This document shows, in pieces, positions 35,654-43,786 of a DNA stretch of 64,000 nucleotides. This DNA is from Leptospirillum sp. (GTDB lineage: Bacteria > Nitrospirota > Leptospirillia > Leptospirillales > Leptospirillaceae), in contig DAHUYM010000003.1 of the NCBI GenBank assembly GCA_027315205.1, positions 106,509 through 170,508 of the forward strand, given 5' to 3'. Below the pieces are notes generated by a model. That model was not told where the DNA came from. It made no database searches and saw only the letters and a list, made by a program, of their open reading frames with translations. The position numbers and the translations under genes were made by a program. Each line of letters begins with the position of its first letter. Position 1 is the stretch's first letter.

Positions 35654-36631
35654 CTATCCTTTGGGATATCTGGGTGTCATCGGAGGATCGATCAAGAAAT
35701 ACATCCGAGGGTTTACAGGAGTTTGATTGACAAACACCTCATAATGCAAATGAGGGCCAGTCGACATCCCCGTGCTACCGATTGTTGCCAGGAGCTGTCC
35801 TCTGATGACCCGTTCCCCTCGATGGACATAAATTTTGCTGAGATGGCCGAAAAGGGTCACGATCCCATCGGTATGCCGAATTTTTACCGTATTTCCAAAC
35901 CCGCCATCCCATCCGCTCATGATAACAATTCCCCCGGCAGGAGCCATGATAGGGGAACCCGGCTTGCCCGCAATATCAATTCCGGCATGAAACTCGGGAC
36001 CTCCTCTGAACGGTGACTCTCTCCACCCGAAACCCGACGATATCGGCCCGCGTGCGGGTATCATGCTCGGAATCAGCTCCCATTTCCTCGTCTGGCGATT
36101 GATCATTCCGATGATCCGATCGAGATGGTTCTCCCGGATGATAAGGGATTCGTGCTCATCCTTGAGCACTTCTTCAATCTGTCTTTCCAGGCGAGGCATG
36201 TATCCTTTCCCATATTTTTCAAAATTCGACGCAGACTTCCACGAATCGGCCCCACCCATGGCCCTGAGGATTTTTTTTTCGGTAGGCACCTGGATACCGA
36301 TAATTTCGGACATCCTTCGTTCCCTGAGATAGAGCCGATCGATTCTCCTGTGTATGACTCCCAGGCGTGCATAGAGAGTCAACCACTCCCGCTGATCTCT
36401 TAGGATCTGAGTCTTGTCTTTGGGTGTGAAAAAAAGACCGTTTCTGTACCCTAGAAACGTGAAGACAACAATCAATACACATCCAACGGTCCCCATGATG
36501 ATACTGAGCAAAAAACGGACCCCGAGTCCTTTGTTTGCCAAAGGTGAACTTTTCTCTTCCGGATGGGTTTCCGAGATCATAAAACGGGGAAGATGCTCCC
36601 CAAATGCGGGGCCCTTCTCGGCTCTCTTCAT
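35654..36631 (-). CDS. M23 family metallopeptidase (LytM-type), membrane anchored
   Basis: A 325-residue envelope protein: cytoplasmic N-terminus, one membrane helix (residues 39-61), a coiled-coil-prone stretch (about 72-185) and a C-terminal M23 domain. The zinc and catalytic residues are present: His215 and Asp219 in HAGID, His294 and His296 in HLHYEV. It could therefore cleave peptidoglycan cross-links or stem peptides, unlike the degenerate LytM activators. A near-perfect AAGGAGGTGA ribosome site precedes the ATG. Both flanks are long AT-rich non-coding DNA, so it is probably a single-gene transcript. Confidence 0.92.
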   Translation of the reverse strand: MKRAEKGPAFGEHLPRFMISETHPEEKSSPLANKGLGVRFLLSIIMGTVGCVLIVVFTFLGYRNGLFFTPKDKTQILRDQREWLTLYARLGVIHRRIDRLYLRERRMSEIIGIQVPTEKKILRAMGGADSWKSASNFEKYGKGYMPRLERQIEEVLKDEHESLIIRENHLDRIIGMINRQTRKWELIPSMIPARGPISSGFGWRESPFRGGPEFHAGIDIAGKPGSPIMAPAGGIVIMSGWDGGFGNTVKIRHTDGIVTLFGHLSKIYVHRGERVIRGQLLATIGSTGMSTGPHLHYEVFVNQTPVNPRMYFLIDPPMTPRYPKG

Positions 36632-37027
36632 CTCTCACCTCCTTCCGGACGCTAAAAATGCCCTTGCCACAAAGAAAAAATCAATAAAGATAAATTAAAA
36701 TAATCGTTATTATTACAACTGAAACCAATTCTTTTTCAACGCTATTGTAACCGATGAAAAAAATAATGCAATTTATTTTTTTTTAAATAAATTTAATTTA
36801 TATTTTATTGAAAATAATCTGGATTTTTGTGCGAGGAGAGGATTATTTCGACAAATCAATGCTGTTTATCGAAAAACACTTTTCTGTTCCGATTGTTCCG
36901 CGGAATCCGATGGGATGCCCTTTTGACGAGACTCAACCCAGGGGTCGCAACCCAATCTCGGGGAGAGATTGATACCTGCGTAAAATCACAAAAACGTTTT
37001 TCGGGGAGGAGGGTCCGGCCCTGACCG
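36632..37027. other. 396-base intergenic region, AT-rich
   Basis: Bases 36670-36830 are strongly AT-rich (for example TTTATTTTTTTTTAAATAAATTT split over 36770-36795). It lies upstream of the M23 peptidase and downstream of msrA. A 65-codon plus-strand frame at 36827-37024 starts without an ATG in a good context and is not believed. No RNA gene was recognised. Confidence 0.7.
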
Positions 37028-37594
37028 TTAAACAGTGCCTGAGCGAAGATCCGGGAAGGTTTTCAGAAATTTTTCTACTTTTGGATGGACGACCATGGCG
37101 CAATAAGGCTGCCCCGGATTATGGGAAAAATAATCTTGATGGTATTCCTCTGCCGGATAAAATTTGCCGGCGGGAACGATCTCGGTCACAATATTTTTCC
37201 CGGAAAATTCGGAGGGCTTTCCAGGGCTCGAGATCATTTTCCGCGCCATTGCTTCTTGTGCGCCATCGTGGAAAAAAATCACCGACCGGTACTGCGATCC
37301 GACATCGGCACCCTGGCGGTTCAATGTTGTGGGATCGTGAATCCTGAAAAAAATTTCGAGCAGCTGCGCAAAAGAGATCGTTTCGGGATCATAGGAGATT
37401 CGGACCACTTCCGCGTGTCCGGTCTCCCCTTCACAAACCATCCGGTACGTCGGTGAAGATGTGTGCCCTCCCATGTACCCCGATATAACAGATTTGACGC
37501 CCCTAACCCTACGGTAGACAGCATCCAGACACCAGAAACAACCGCCTCCCAGTGTGGCCGATTCGGTTTTTTCCCCGTTTTCCCTTTTTTCCAT
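37028..37594 (-). CDS. msrA: Peptide-methionine (S)-S-oxide reductase MsrA
   Basis: A 188-residue repair enzyme that reduces methionine-S-sulfoxide. The catalytic motif GGGCFWC is at residues 16-22, followed by VSGYMGGH-type and YEGETGHAEVV-like conserved segments (here ISGYMGGH and CEGETGHAEVV). No MsrB domain is fused. It stands alone between AT-rich DNA and tRNA-Thr. Confidence 0.95.
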   Translation of the reverse strand: MEKRENGEKTESATLGGGCFWCLDAVYRRVRGVKSVISGYMGGHTSSPTYRMVCEGETGHAEVVRISYDPETISFAQLLEIFFRIHDPTTLNRQGADVGSQYRSVIFFHDGAQEAMARKMISSPGKPSEFSGKNIVTEIVPAGKFYPAEEYHQDYFSHNPGQPYCAMVVHPKVEKFLKTFPDLRSGTV

Positions 37595-37724
37595 GCGTGT
37601 TACCTGTTTGAGTCATGATGAAGTGCTGGAAAATCACGTGCCCGGGCGGATTATGATAAACAACCATAAACTGGAGAGCATCGGTACTAGGATTAGGTCA
37701 AAAGCTTTGGTGCCAACGATGGAA

Positions 37725-37799
37725 TGGAGCCGGCGGTCGGGATTGAACCGACGACCTGTCGATTACGAATCGACTGCACTACCACTGTGCTACGCCGGC
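37725..37799 (-). tRNA. tRNA-Thr (anticodon CGT)
   Basis: A complete 75-base cloverleaf including an encoded CCA. Acceptor GCCGGCG pairs with CGCCGGC; D stem GCAC/GTGC; anticodon stem GTCGA/TCGAC with loop TTCGTAA; T arm GTCGG-TTCAATC-CCGAC. The CGT anticodon reads ACG threonine codons. Confidence 0.96.
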
Positions 37800-37871
37800 C
37801 TGTGGTCGGAAACGACAAGCACACGATTGTAGAAAATATTGGTTGGGACCGCAAGCTCCGGTCAGTCCCTC

Positions 37872-38879
37872 CTAGTATTTTTTATGAATGCGTTCTTCCC
37901 AAGGCGTTATCTGTTGTTCCAGGATGCCGACCTTATTTCTCACCGTAACATATCCGTCCATTCGCACCTTGACAAGATGGACGCCAGGCGCCAGATCCAG
38001 CATCATTGGGGAATCTCCATAAAAGACACCATCGATGTACACTTTGGCACCCGCAGGTGTCGTCGATACGACAAGCCGACCCTTTCCTGCAGGTATGGGT
38101 GTTTTTTTGGGGTTGATCGCCTCGATCGTTGGACCCGGAATTCCTGTCCCCCCAAGCTTTCCTCCCATATTGGCCTGGGCAACTTGGATGGCACCCGGGA
38201 ACGATTTGTCGAGATGAGGAACAGAACGATCCGCAAAGTCGAGAATGACCCTCCTCAGATCCGTATCCATTCGATCCGGAGCGACAAGGACCGGATTTTT
38301 GTCCCGGATGTTTTTCATCGACCGGTGATGGATCATGGATCCCCAAATCAGCCTGCCATCCTGGGAGTTCACATAGTAGGCTTCTACCTGGACTTGGGAT
38401 TTGAGCAAATTGCCACCTGTTCCAGGTATATATCCGCTTGTCAAATCCTGGAACTGGTAATCCTTGATTTTTCCTATCACAAAAACATCGACATTCGGAT
38501 ACTGAAGTCTCAAAGACCTCACCCAGTCCCGACTTGAGAATGAAAAGTTGACAGGAGGATTCTGGATCCAAACCGCCTTGAATCCCAAATATTCGTATTG
38601 TTTCACAAATGACCGGGTCACGTGTTCGGCGACATTGGTATTTGTGTCATACGTATTTCCACCCCATCCGATCATCTTCATGTTCCCTGTCGCTAAAGGG
38701 ACCATCCGATTGTCCTGAAAGGTTACAAACCCGAACCGCAAACCTGAAATGTATTGATTTGGCTGAATGATCCCTGATCCTGTGTCGTAATTAAGTTTAA
38801 CGGGATTGGACGCACATGCGGCCAAAGTCAATATGAAAGCACAAAAGACCAGGGGTCGAATCACTTTTTTTATCGGCAA
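37872..38879 (-). CDS. PEGA-domain lipoprotein
   Basis: A 335-residue secreted lipoprotein of unrecognised function. A TTG start at 38879 is chosen because AAGGAG lies 6 bases upstream and the protein then begins with a compact lipoprotein signal (KK, hydrophobic core, lipobox LAAC with Cys22). The ATG at 38912 would add 11 residues. The middle region (about 60-230) resembles no family I can name; the last 70 residues, with VVSTTPAGAKVYIDGVFYGDSP, are a PEGA domain, common in surface proteins. It lies 40 bases after rodZ. Confidence 0.82.
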   Translation of the reverse strand: MPIKKVIRPLVFCAFILTLAACASNPVKLNYDTGSGIIQPNQYISGLRFGFVTFQDNRMVPLATGNMKMIGWGGNTYDTNTNVAEHVTRSFVKQYEYLGFKAVWIQNPPVNFSFSSRDWVRSLRLQYPNVDVFVIGKIKDYQFQDLTSGYIPGTGGNLLKSQVQVEAYYVNSQDGRLIWGSMIHHRSMKNIRDKNPVLVAPDRMDTDLRRVILDFADRSVPHLDKSFPGAIQVAQANMGGKLGGTGIPGPTIEAINPKKTPIPAGKGRLVVSTTPAGAKVYIDGVFYGDSPMMLDLAPGVHLVKVRMDGYVTVRNKVGILEQQITPWEERIHKKY

Positions 38880-38919
38880 CGACGTCTCCTTAAGGATTGT
38901 CCGCGATATCATCTGGAGT

Positions 38920-39999
38920 TTAATCTGGATTCAACGTGATCAGACGTCCATAGACTGGCTGGTCGTCCTCTCCCGCTTTGCCAATCTTGTGAGTGTTTAA
39001 ATAAAGCAGGAGGGAACCGCCGTCATCTGTCGTTATGCGAAAACTCTTCTTACCATGGAAAATGTGCCATTGTCCTTGATCGAGAGGAATTTTGATCTCT
39101 TTGGAACCGTCCACCTGTATCCCGACCCAGGTATCTCTCACCGCAACTATCTTGAGTCGGAAATCAATGGGAACGGTTTTCTTCGTTGTCACCCCATTCA
39201 TGGCAGTTTTCGCTTTTTCCTGATGTTGGGGGGGAGTACCCGGCGGGTTATTCACCCCGCTTGGTTCCTGGGGGGGATTTGCCTGGTTATCGAAATTTTT
39301 TGCGGACTGATCCGTTTCCTTCACGGTGGAAAACGAGGAACCGTTTACCGAATTGGCCGGTTCACCCATCCCCGAAGAGCCCGATTGCTCCGATTGGGGG
39401 GAGGGAGACGCTGCCGCCGGAGTGAACGGTTTCGCCCCGGGGTGATTTTCGGGGGTCAGGATTCCCGGATTCGTTACAGGAGGAGGTATCAAAGACGTAT
39501 TTCGATCGGGATGCCGGTGAAGGATCCTGGAAAGTCCAAAAATAAATAATAGGATAAGTATTCCGATGAAAACAGCCAAACCTTTTTTCCCATGCCGCTC
39601 TCGCTTTGATGCGGAGGGTTGGAAAATCTGGTTGAAATTCTGGATCGGGTGGACATGGAAGGATTCATCAGGGAAAGCTTTTTCAATCTCGGACTGAAAA
39701 TGCTGGATCAAATTGTTCCCGTCGATTCCCAGCATTTCGGCATATCCCCGGATATGTCCCTTGGCATAAATGAGGCTTGGATAGATCGACCATTCGGAAT
39801 TTTCGATCGCCATGATCCAGCGAGGTCCAATCCGGGTCACCCTATCGATATCTTCGTAAGAGATTCCCTTTTTCTCACGAATGTACGAAAGAAATTCGCC
39901 GATCGTCAGCCTGCCACTTTCCTGGATCTCGCTTTCCAGAAATTTCAGATCGCCCTGCTCTAACACTTTCTGCCCCTCATGGAGCTCTTCGTCACTCAC
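38920..39999 (-). CDS. rodZ: RodZ-like cell-shape protein
   Basis: A 359-residue protein with a cytoplasmic helix-turn-helix of the Cro type (residues about 32-100, FLSYIREKKGISYEDIDRVT and LIYAKGHIRGYAEMLG), one membrane helix at 139-160, a Pro/Ser-rich periplasmic linker and a C-terminal DUF4115 beta domain. RodZ links MreB to the elongation machinery. No mre genes are in the window. Confidence 0.88.
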   Translation of the reverse strand: MSDEELHEGQKVLEQGDLKFLESEIQESGRLTIGEFLSYIREKKGISYEDIDRVTRIGPRWIMAIENSEWSIYPSLIYAKGHIRGYAEMLGIDGNNLIQHFQSEIEKAFPDESFHVHPIQNFNQIFQPSASKRERHGKKGLAVFIGILILLFIFGLSRILHRHPDRNTSLIPPPVTNPGILTPENHPGAKPFTPAAASPSPQSEQSGSSGMGEPANSVNGSSFSTVKETDQSAKNFDNQANPPQEPSGVNNPPGTPPQHQEKAKTAMNGVTTKKTVPIDFRLKIVAVRDTWVGIQVDGSKEIKIPLDQGQWHIFHGKKSFRITTDDGGSLLLYLNTHKIGKAGEDDQPVYGRLITLNPD

Positions 40000-40059
40000 G
40001 GATCACCTTCTTCCTCCAACAAATTTTCCGTGGTTGCGTTTTCGCTTCCTTCACAGACC

Positions 40060-40830
40060 TTATGGCAGTTTGCTGATGTAATTTCTCGCCTTAACGCTTT
40101 CAGGGGAATCGGGATCGAGGCGAACGACCTCCCGGAATGCCAAAAGAGCTTTTTGCTGGTTCTCGAGCTTCAGGTAAATTTTTCCCAATTCATAATAGGG
40201 ACGGGGAAACTGTGGGGCAATGCGAACAACGGTCGAAAATTCGAGAAGTGCTCCTTTATAGTCACCTCGGGTCATCAAGAGCTTTCCGAGCCAGAAATGG
40301 GCGGCAACATCCTGTTCGTTCCGAAGGATCGCCTTCGAAAAAGCCTCCAGTGCACTGTCAGGATCATTGAGGGCGAGATAGGTTTGCCCAAGATTGACAA
40401 GTGGATGTTCCGGCGTACGGTAAAGCGGATCGGTCAAAGCCTTTTGAAAATAACGAATGGCTTTATGATACTTCTTTTCATTGTATGAGATGAGTCCCAG
40501 ATAGTTGTATGCGGCCGCCTTTCGATCCGTCCCTACCATCGATTTCCTGAATTCCGTCCGAGCATCCTTATAGTCGTGCATCAAATAATACACATGACCG
40601 AGCGCATAATGAACCTTGCCCGACCCCGGGTTTAGATGGCTCGCATATTCAAATTCCCAATACGCATCCTGGATTTTCTTGGCATTGAGGTTCCGGAGCC
40701 CCGCTTCATAATGTTCAAGAGCCAAATGTCGGTTTTTATCGGAAACGGACCCGGCACACCCCGATCCCGCCATAAAGATAGTCATCGCAATCCCGCATGA
40801 CAGTCGGGAGAAAAATGATCGCCCCGGCAT
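40060..40830 (-). CDS. TPR lipoprotein
   Basis: A 256-residue exported protein with a lipoprotein signal (lipobox AGSGC, Cys25) and at least five tetratricopeptide repeats between residues 38 and 250, e.g. AAYNYLGLISYNEKKYHKAI. The layout is like PilF/PilW or NlpI scaffolds, which help assemble envelope complexes. No pilus genes lie nearby, so the role is open. It starts directly after the PfkB gene ends and is followed by rodZ. Confidence 0.85.
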   Translation of the reverse strand: MPGRSFFSRLSCGIAMTIFMAGSGCAGSVSDKNRHLALEHYEAGLRNLNAKKIQDAYWEFEYASHLNPGSGKVHYALGHVYYLMHDYKDARTEFRKSMVGTDRKAAAYNYLGLISYNEKKYHKAIRYFQKALTDPLYRTPEHPLVNLGQTYLALNDPDSALEAFSKAILRNEQDVAAHFWLGKLLMTRGDYKGALLEFSTVVRIAPQFPRPYYELGKIYLKLENQQKALLAFREVVRLDPDSPESVKARNYISKLP

Positions 40831-41775
40831 TTACTGGGACCCGTCCGAACGCAGAATCGGTGCGAGAGAACGGTAGGACGTCAGATCCGAAAATTCCTGA
40901 AGCCTTCGGGAAACATCCGGGGGCTTCAGATTTTCGATTCCGCGGGAACTGAAGTCCGAAACGCAAAAAGACGCCATCGCCGATCCGATCACGATACTTT
41001 GCCTCAACCGGTCGTTGGAGCGGTCCTCATGTCGCGTGAGATAGCCTATGAAGCCACCGGCGAAAGAATCTCCGGCTCCCGTCGGATCCCGAACATCCTC
41101 GAGAGGATATGCCGGAGACGCAAAGATGGACTTGCCTTCAAACACGAGCGAACCGTACTCTCCCCTTTTAATAATGACCGTTTCCGGTCCCATATCCTGG
41201 ATCACACGGGCCGACTGGACAAGACTGAACTGCCCGGAGAGCATTCGGGCCTCTCCTTCATTGATTGTCAGGATACCAATCCGTTTCAGGACCTTGAGGA
41301 GGGAGTTTTTTTTTGTTTCGATCCAATAATTCATCGTATCAAGGACGACGAGGGAGGGGGCTTTTTCAAGATCGTCCAGAATACGGCCCTGTATATCCGG
41401 GTCGATATTCGCCAGGAACAGCGTATCGATGTCCTGGTATGACTTCCGTATATCGGGATTGAACGACAACAGGCAATTCAAGTCGGTCTTCAACGTATGC
41501 GCCGTATTGAGATCGTAAGTGTATTCCCCGCTCCACGAAAAAGTCAGCTCGGCCGACTTTTCGATTCCCCTGACATCCACTCCGTGACGGTTCAAAACGG
41601 AAAAGCCGTCCGGAGGATAGTCCCGGCCGACCACGGCGACGAGGCCAACTTCCGTCCAGTAGGATGCCGAAAGACCCGCATAGAACGCGGATCCTCCCAA
41701 TGCATTTTTTACCTCTCCGAACGGAGTGCGGATATTGTCCAAAGCCACGGTTCCGACAATAACCAGTTTGGGCAA
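40831..41775 (-). CDS. PfkB-family carbohydrate/nucleoside kinase
   Basis: A 314-residue ribokinase-fold kinase. It has the N-terminal substrate lid region (VALDNIRTPFG) and the PfkB signature DPTGAGDSFAGGF near residue 235 with the catalytic Asp in GAGD. It is 18 bases downstream of mtnP, so a nucleoside or the ribose part of methylthioadenosine salvage is a reasonable but unproven substrate; other PfkB kinases next to mtnP-like genes are annotated as sugar or adenosine kinases. Confidence 0.85.
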   Translation of the reverse strand: MPKLVIVGTVALDNIRTPFGEVKNALGGSAFYAGLSASYWTEVGLVAVVGRDYPPDGFSVLNRHGVDVRGIEKSAELTFSWSGEYTYDLNTAHTLKTDLNCLLSFNPDIRKSYQDIDTLFLANIDPDIQGRILDDLEKAPSLVVLDTMNYWIETKKNSLLKVLKRIGILTINEGEARMLSGQFSLVQSARVIQDMGPETVIIKRGEYGSLVFEGKSIFASPAYPLEDVRDPTGAGDSFAGGFIGYLTRHEDRSNDRLRQSIVIGSAMASFCVSDFSSRGIENLKPPDVSRRLQEFSDLTSYRSLAPILRSDGSQ

Positions 41776-41793
41776 AGAAACACCTTCTTTCCT

Positions 41794-42711
41794 TTATTGG
41801 CACAACCCAAGGAAGCGAAGTCTGTCCAACGTCTTCCCGGGAATTCGTTTGGGATCTGTGATCAGGGCGTTTTCCGAAGTTTTTCCACACGTACAGGCGA
41901 GTCGGGAGGGAACATTCCGGAGTGCGTGGAGAAGGATCTCGTTCGCACTCTTGACGTTCTGGTTCATGATCCGTATGACTTCCTGAACCGTGACCATATC
42001 GTGACCCGGATGCCAGCAATCGTAATCGGTCGCCAACGCCAACGTTGCGTAGCAAATCCCGATTTCCCGGGCAAGACGCGCTTCCGTAGCATTCGTCATG
42101 CCGATGACGCTGGCCCCCCAGCTTCTGTAAAGGTTGGATTCCGCCCGTGTCGAAAACGCCGGTCCTTCCATGCAGATATACGTGCCCCCCGCATGATATG
42201 AAAGGTCCAGATCCTTGCAGCTCTTTCCCAAAACTCCGGAAAGCTCCGGGCAGATGGGATGACCGAACGGCGTATGTCCGACGGCACCGGATCCATAGAA
42301 TGACATCGGCCTTTGACGGGTGAGATCGATGAAATCGTCGATAACGACCATGTCTCCCGGTACGATCTCCTCTTTCAGGGATCCCACGGCGGACACGGAA
42401 AAAATCCGCTTGACGCCCAGAGACTTGAGACCGGCGAGATTGGCCCTGTAATTGATCTCCGTTGGTAGATAGCGATGTCCCTTGCCGTGCCGAGATAGAA
42501 AAACGACGGGAATACCTTCGACGTTTCCCATGATATAAGGGTCGGAAGGAATTCCCCAAGGGGTTTCGACGACCCGTTCCTCTTGAACGACAAGCCCATC
42601 CATTTGATACAGTCCCGACCCACCGATGACTCCAATGGGGCCTTCAACGGAAGGCTTTTTCAAAGGACCGGACGTTTTTCTGACCGATTTTGCCACCGCC
42701 ACCTTTTCCAT
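41794..42711 (-). CDS. mtnP: S-methyl-5'-thioadenosine phosphorylase
   Basis: A 305-residue purine phosphorylase that splits methylthioadenosine into adenine and methylthioribose-1-phosphate. Motifs are IGVIGGSGLY, the phosphate-binding SRHGKGH, GPAFSTRAE, MTNATEARLARE and ATDYDCWH, the last with the Asp that favours 6-amino purines. About 30 N-terminal residues precede the conserved core, so a GTG three codons downstream is an alternative start. Confidence 0.92.
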   Translation of the reverse strand: MEKVAVAKSVRKTSGPLKKPSVEGPIGVIGGSGLYQMDGLVVQEERVVETPWGIPSDPYIMGNVEGIPVVFLSRHGKGHRYLPTEINYRANLAGLKSLGVKRIFSVSAVGSLKEEIVPGDMVVIDDFIDLTRQRPMSFYGSGAVGHTPFGHPICPELSGVLGKSCKDLDLSYHAGGTYICMEGPAFSTRAESNLYRSWGASVIGMTNATEARLAREIGICYATLALATDYDCWHPGHDMVTVQEVIRIMNQNVKSANEILLHALRNVPSRLACTCGKTSENALITDPKRIPGKTLDRLRFLGLCQ

Positions 42712-42892
42712 TCCTCCAAAGCTTCATTTCCGCTACATTAGCCCAAAAAACAACACATTATATTCACAGACGCGGGAAAAGGCCAAACACGCATTCGGAT
42801 CCGACTCCCCGATGGTGATATACCCTCCGATCCGAAAGACGATATGGGCGAAAGATCGGCTCGAATGCAGGTGACTTCCTGGCCCGCCAGGA

Positions 42893-43786
42893 TTACACCG
42901 ATGTCGAATTGCCGATCCATTCAACGGGGGTCATATGACGGAACCAGGTCATTTGACGTTTCGCGAATTGACGGGTTTTTCTCTGCACGATAGCGATCGT
43001 ATCCTCGAGTCCTCGTTTTCCCTTCAGGCAATCCAGCACTTCAGGGTATCCCAGACTCCGGAATGCCGGATCCTCCGGTGCGCATCCGTTGGCCAAAAGT
43101 TGCTGGACCTCCTCGCACCATCCCCTCTGCATCATCGAGACGACGCGTTTGTCGATTCTCTCACACAACGCGTGTCGTCCAGGATCCAGGCCGACTATTC
43201 TATTGAAAGGGACACCTTTCAGCGAACGTGAGGCAAAAAGCTTTGTCGGAGGAATCCCCATCCATTCCGAAAGCCAAAGCGACCTCATCACGCGATATCG
43301 ATCAGACACGGAAAGGCTTTTTGCCCGATCAGGATCGCGCCTTGTCAGTTCTTCATGCAATTCTTCCGCTGTTTTCGATCCCCATAAATCAAAAAATGAT
43401 TTTTTCAAAAGTAGATCCTCGTCCGGAAGTTCAAGAATTCCAAACAGGAGCGAACGTATATATAACCCGGTACCTCCGACCAAAACGACCTTTTTCCCCC
43501 GCGACTTCACATCCAAAATGGCAGTCCGGGCTTCCCTGCAAAATGTCCCGGCGCTATAGCTCTGGTCCGGATTTAAAATATCAATGAGATGATGTGGAAC
43601 CGCATTTAAGATATCCCGGCTTGGTTTCGCAGTGCCGATTTCAAGCCTTCTATATATTTGACGGGAATCTGCAGAAACGACCTCGGCATTGTTTTTCAAT
43701 GCCCATTCCGTTGCCCAAACGGTTTTGCCCGAAGCCGTAGGGCCGACCACGACAAGATCGATAGAAGTCACGTCCTGTGAAACCAT
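42893..43786 (-). CDS. miaA: tRNA dimethylallyltransferase
   Basis: A 297-residue enzyme that attaches dimethylallyl to A37 of UNN-decoding tRNAs. The P-loop VGPTASGKT (residues 14-22), DSRQIYRRLEIGTAKPS and the C-terminal RQFAKRQMTWFR are family signatures. It overlaps mutL by 19 bases, and mutL-miaA pairing is conserved in many bacteria. Confidence 0.95.
   Translation of the reverse strand: MVSQDVTSIDLVVVGPTASGKTVWATEWALKNNAEVVSADSRQIYRRLEIGTAKPSRDILNAVPHHLIDILNPDQSYSAGTFCREARTAILDVKSRGKKVVLVGGTGLYIRSLLFGILELPDEDLLLKKSFFDLWGSKTAEELHEELTRRDPDRAKSLSVSDRYRVMRSLWLSEWMGIPPTKLFASRSLKGVPFNRIVGLDPGRHALCERIDKRVVSMMQRGWCEEVQQLLANGCAPEDPAFRSLGYPEVLDCLKGKRGLEDTIAIVQRKTRQFAKRQMTWFRHMTPVEWIGNSTSV

Noticed and set aside
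36827..37024. A 65-codon plus-strand frame in the msrA-M23 gap
   Set aside because: Start codon is not ATG in a good context and the sequence has no recognisable features.
37933..38571. A 212-codon minus-strand frame inside the PEGA lipoprotein gene
   Set aside because: It is a shifted frame of a gene with a clear signal peptide and PEGA domain; it has no start context of its own.
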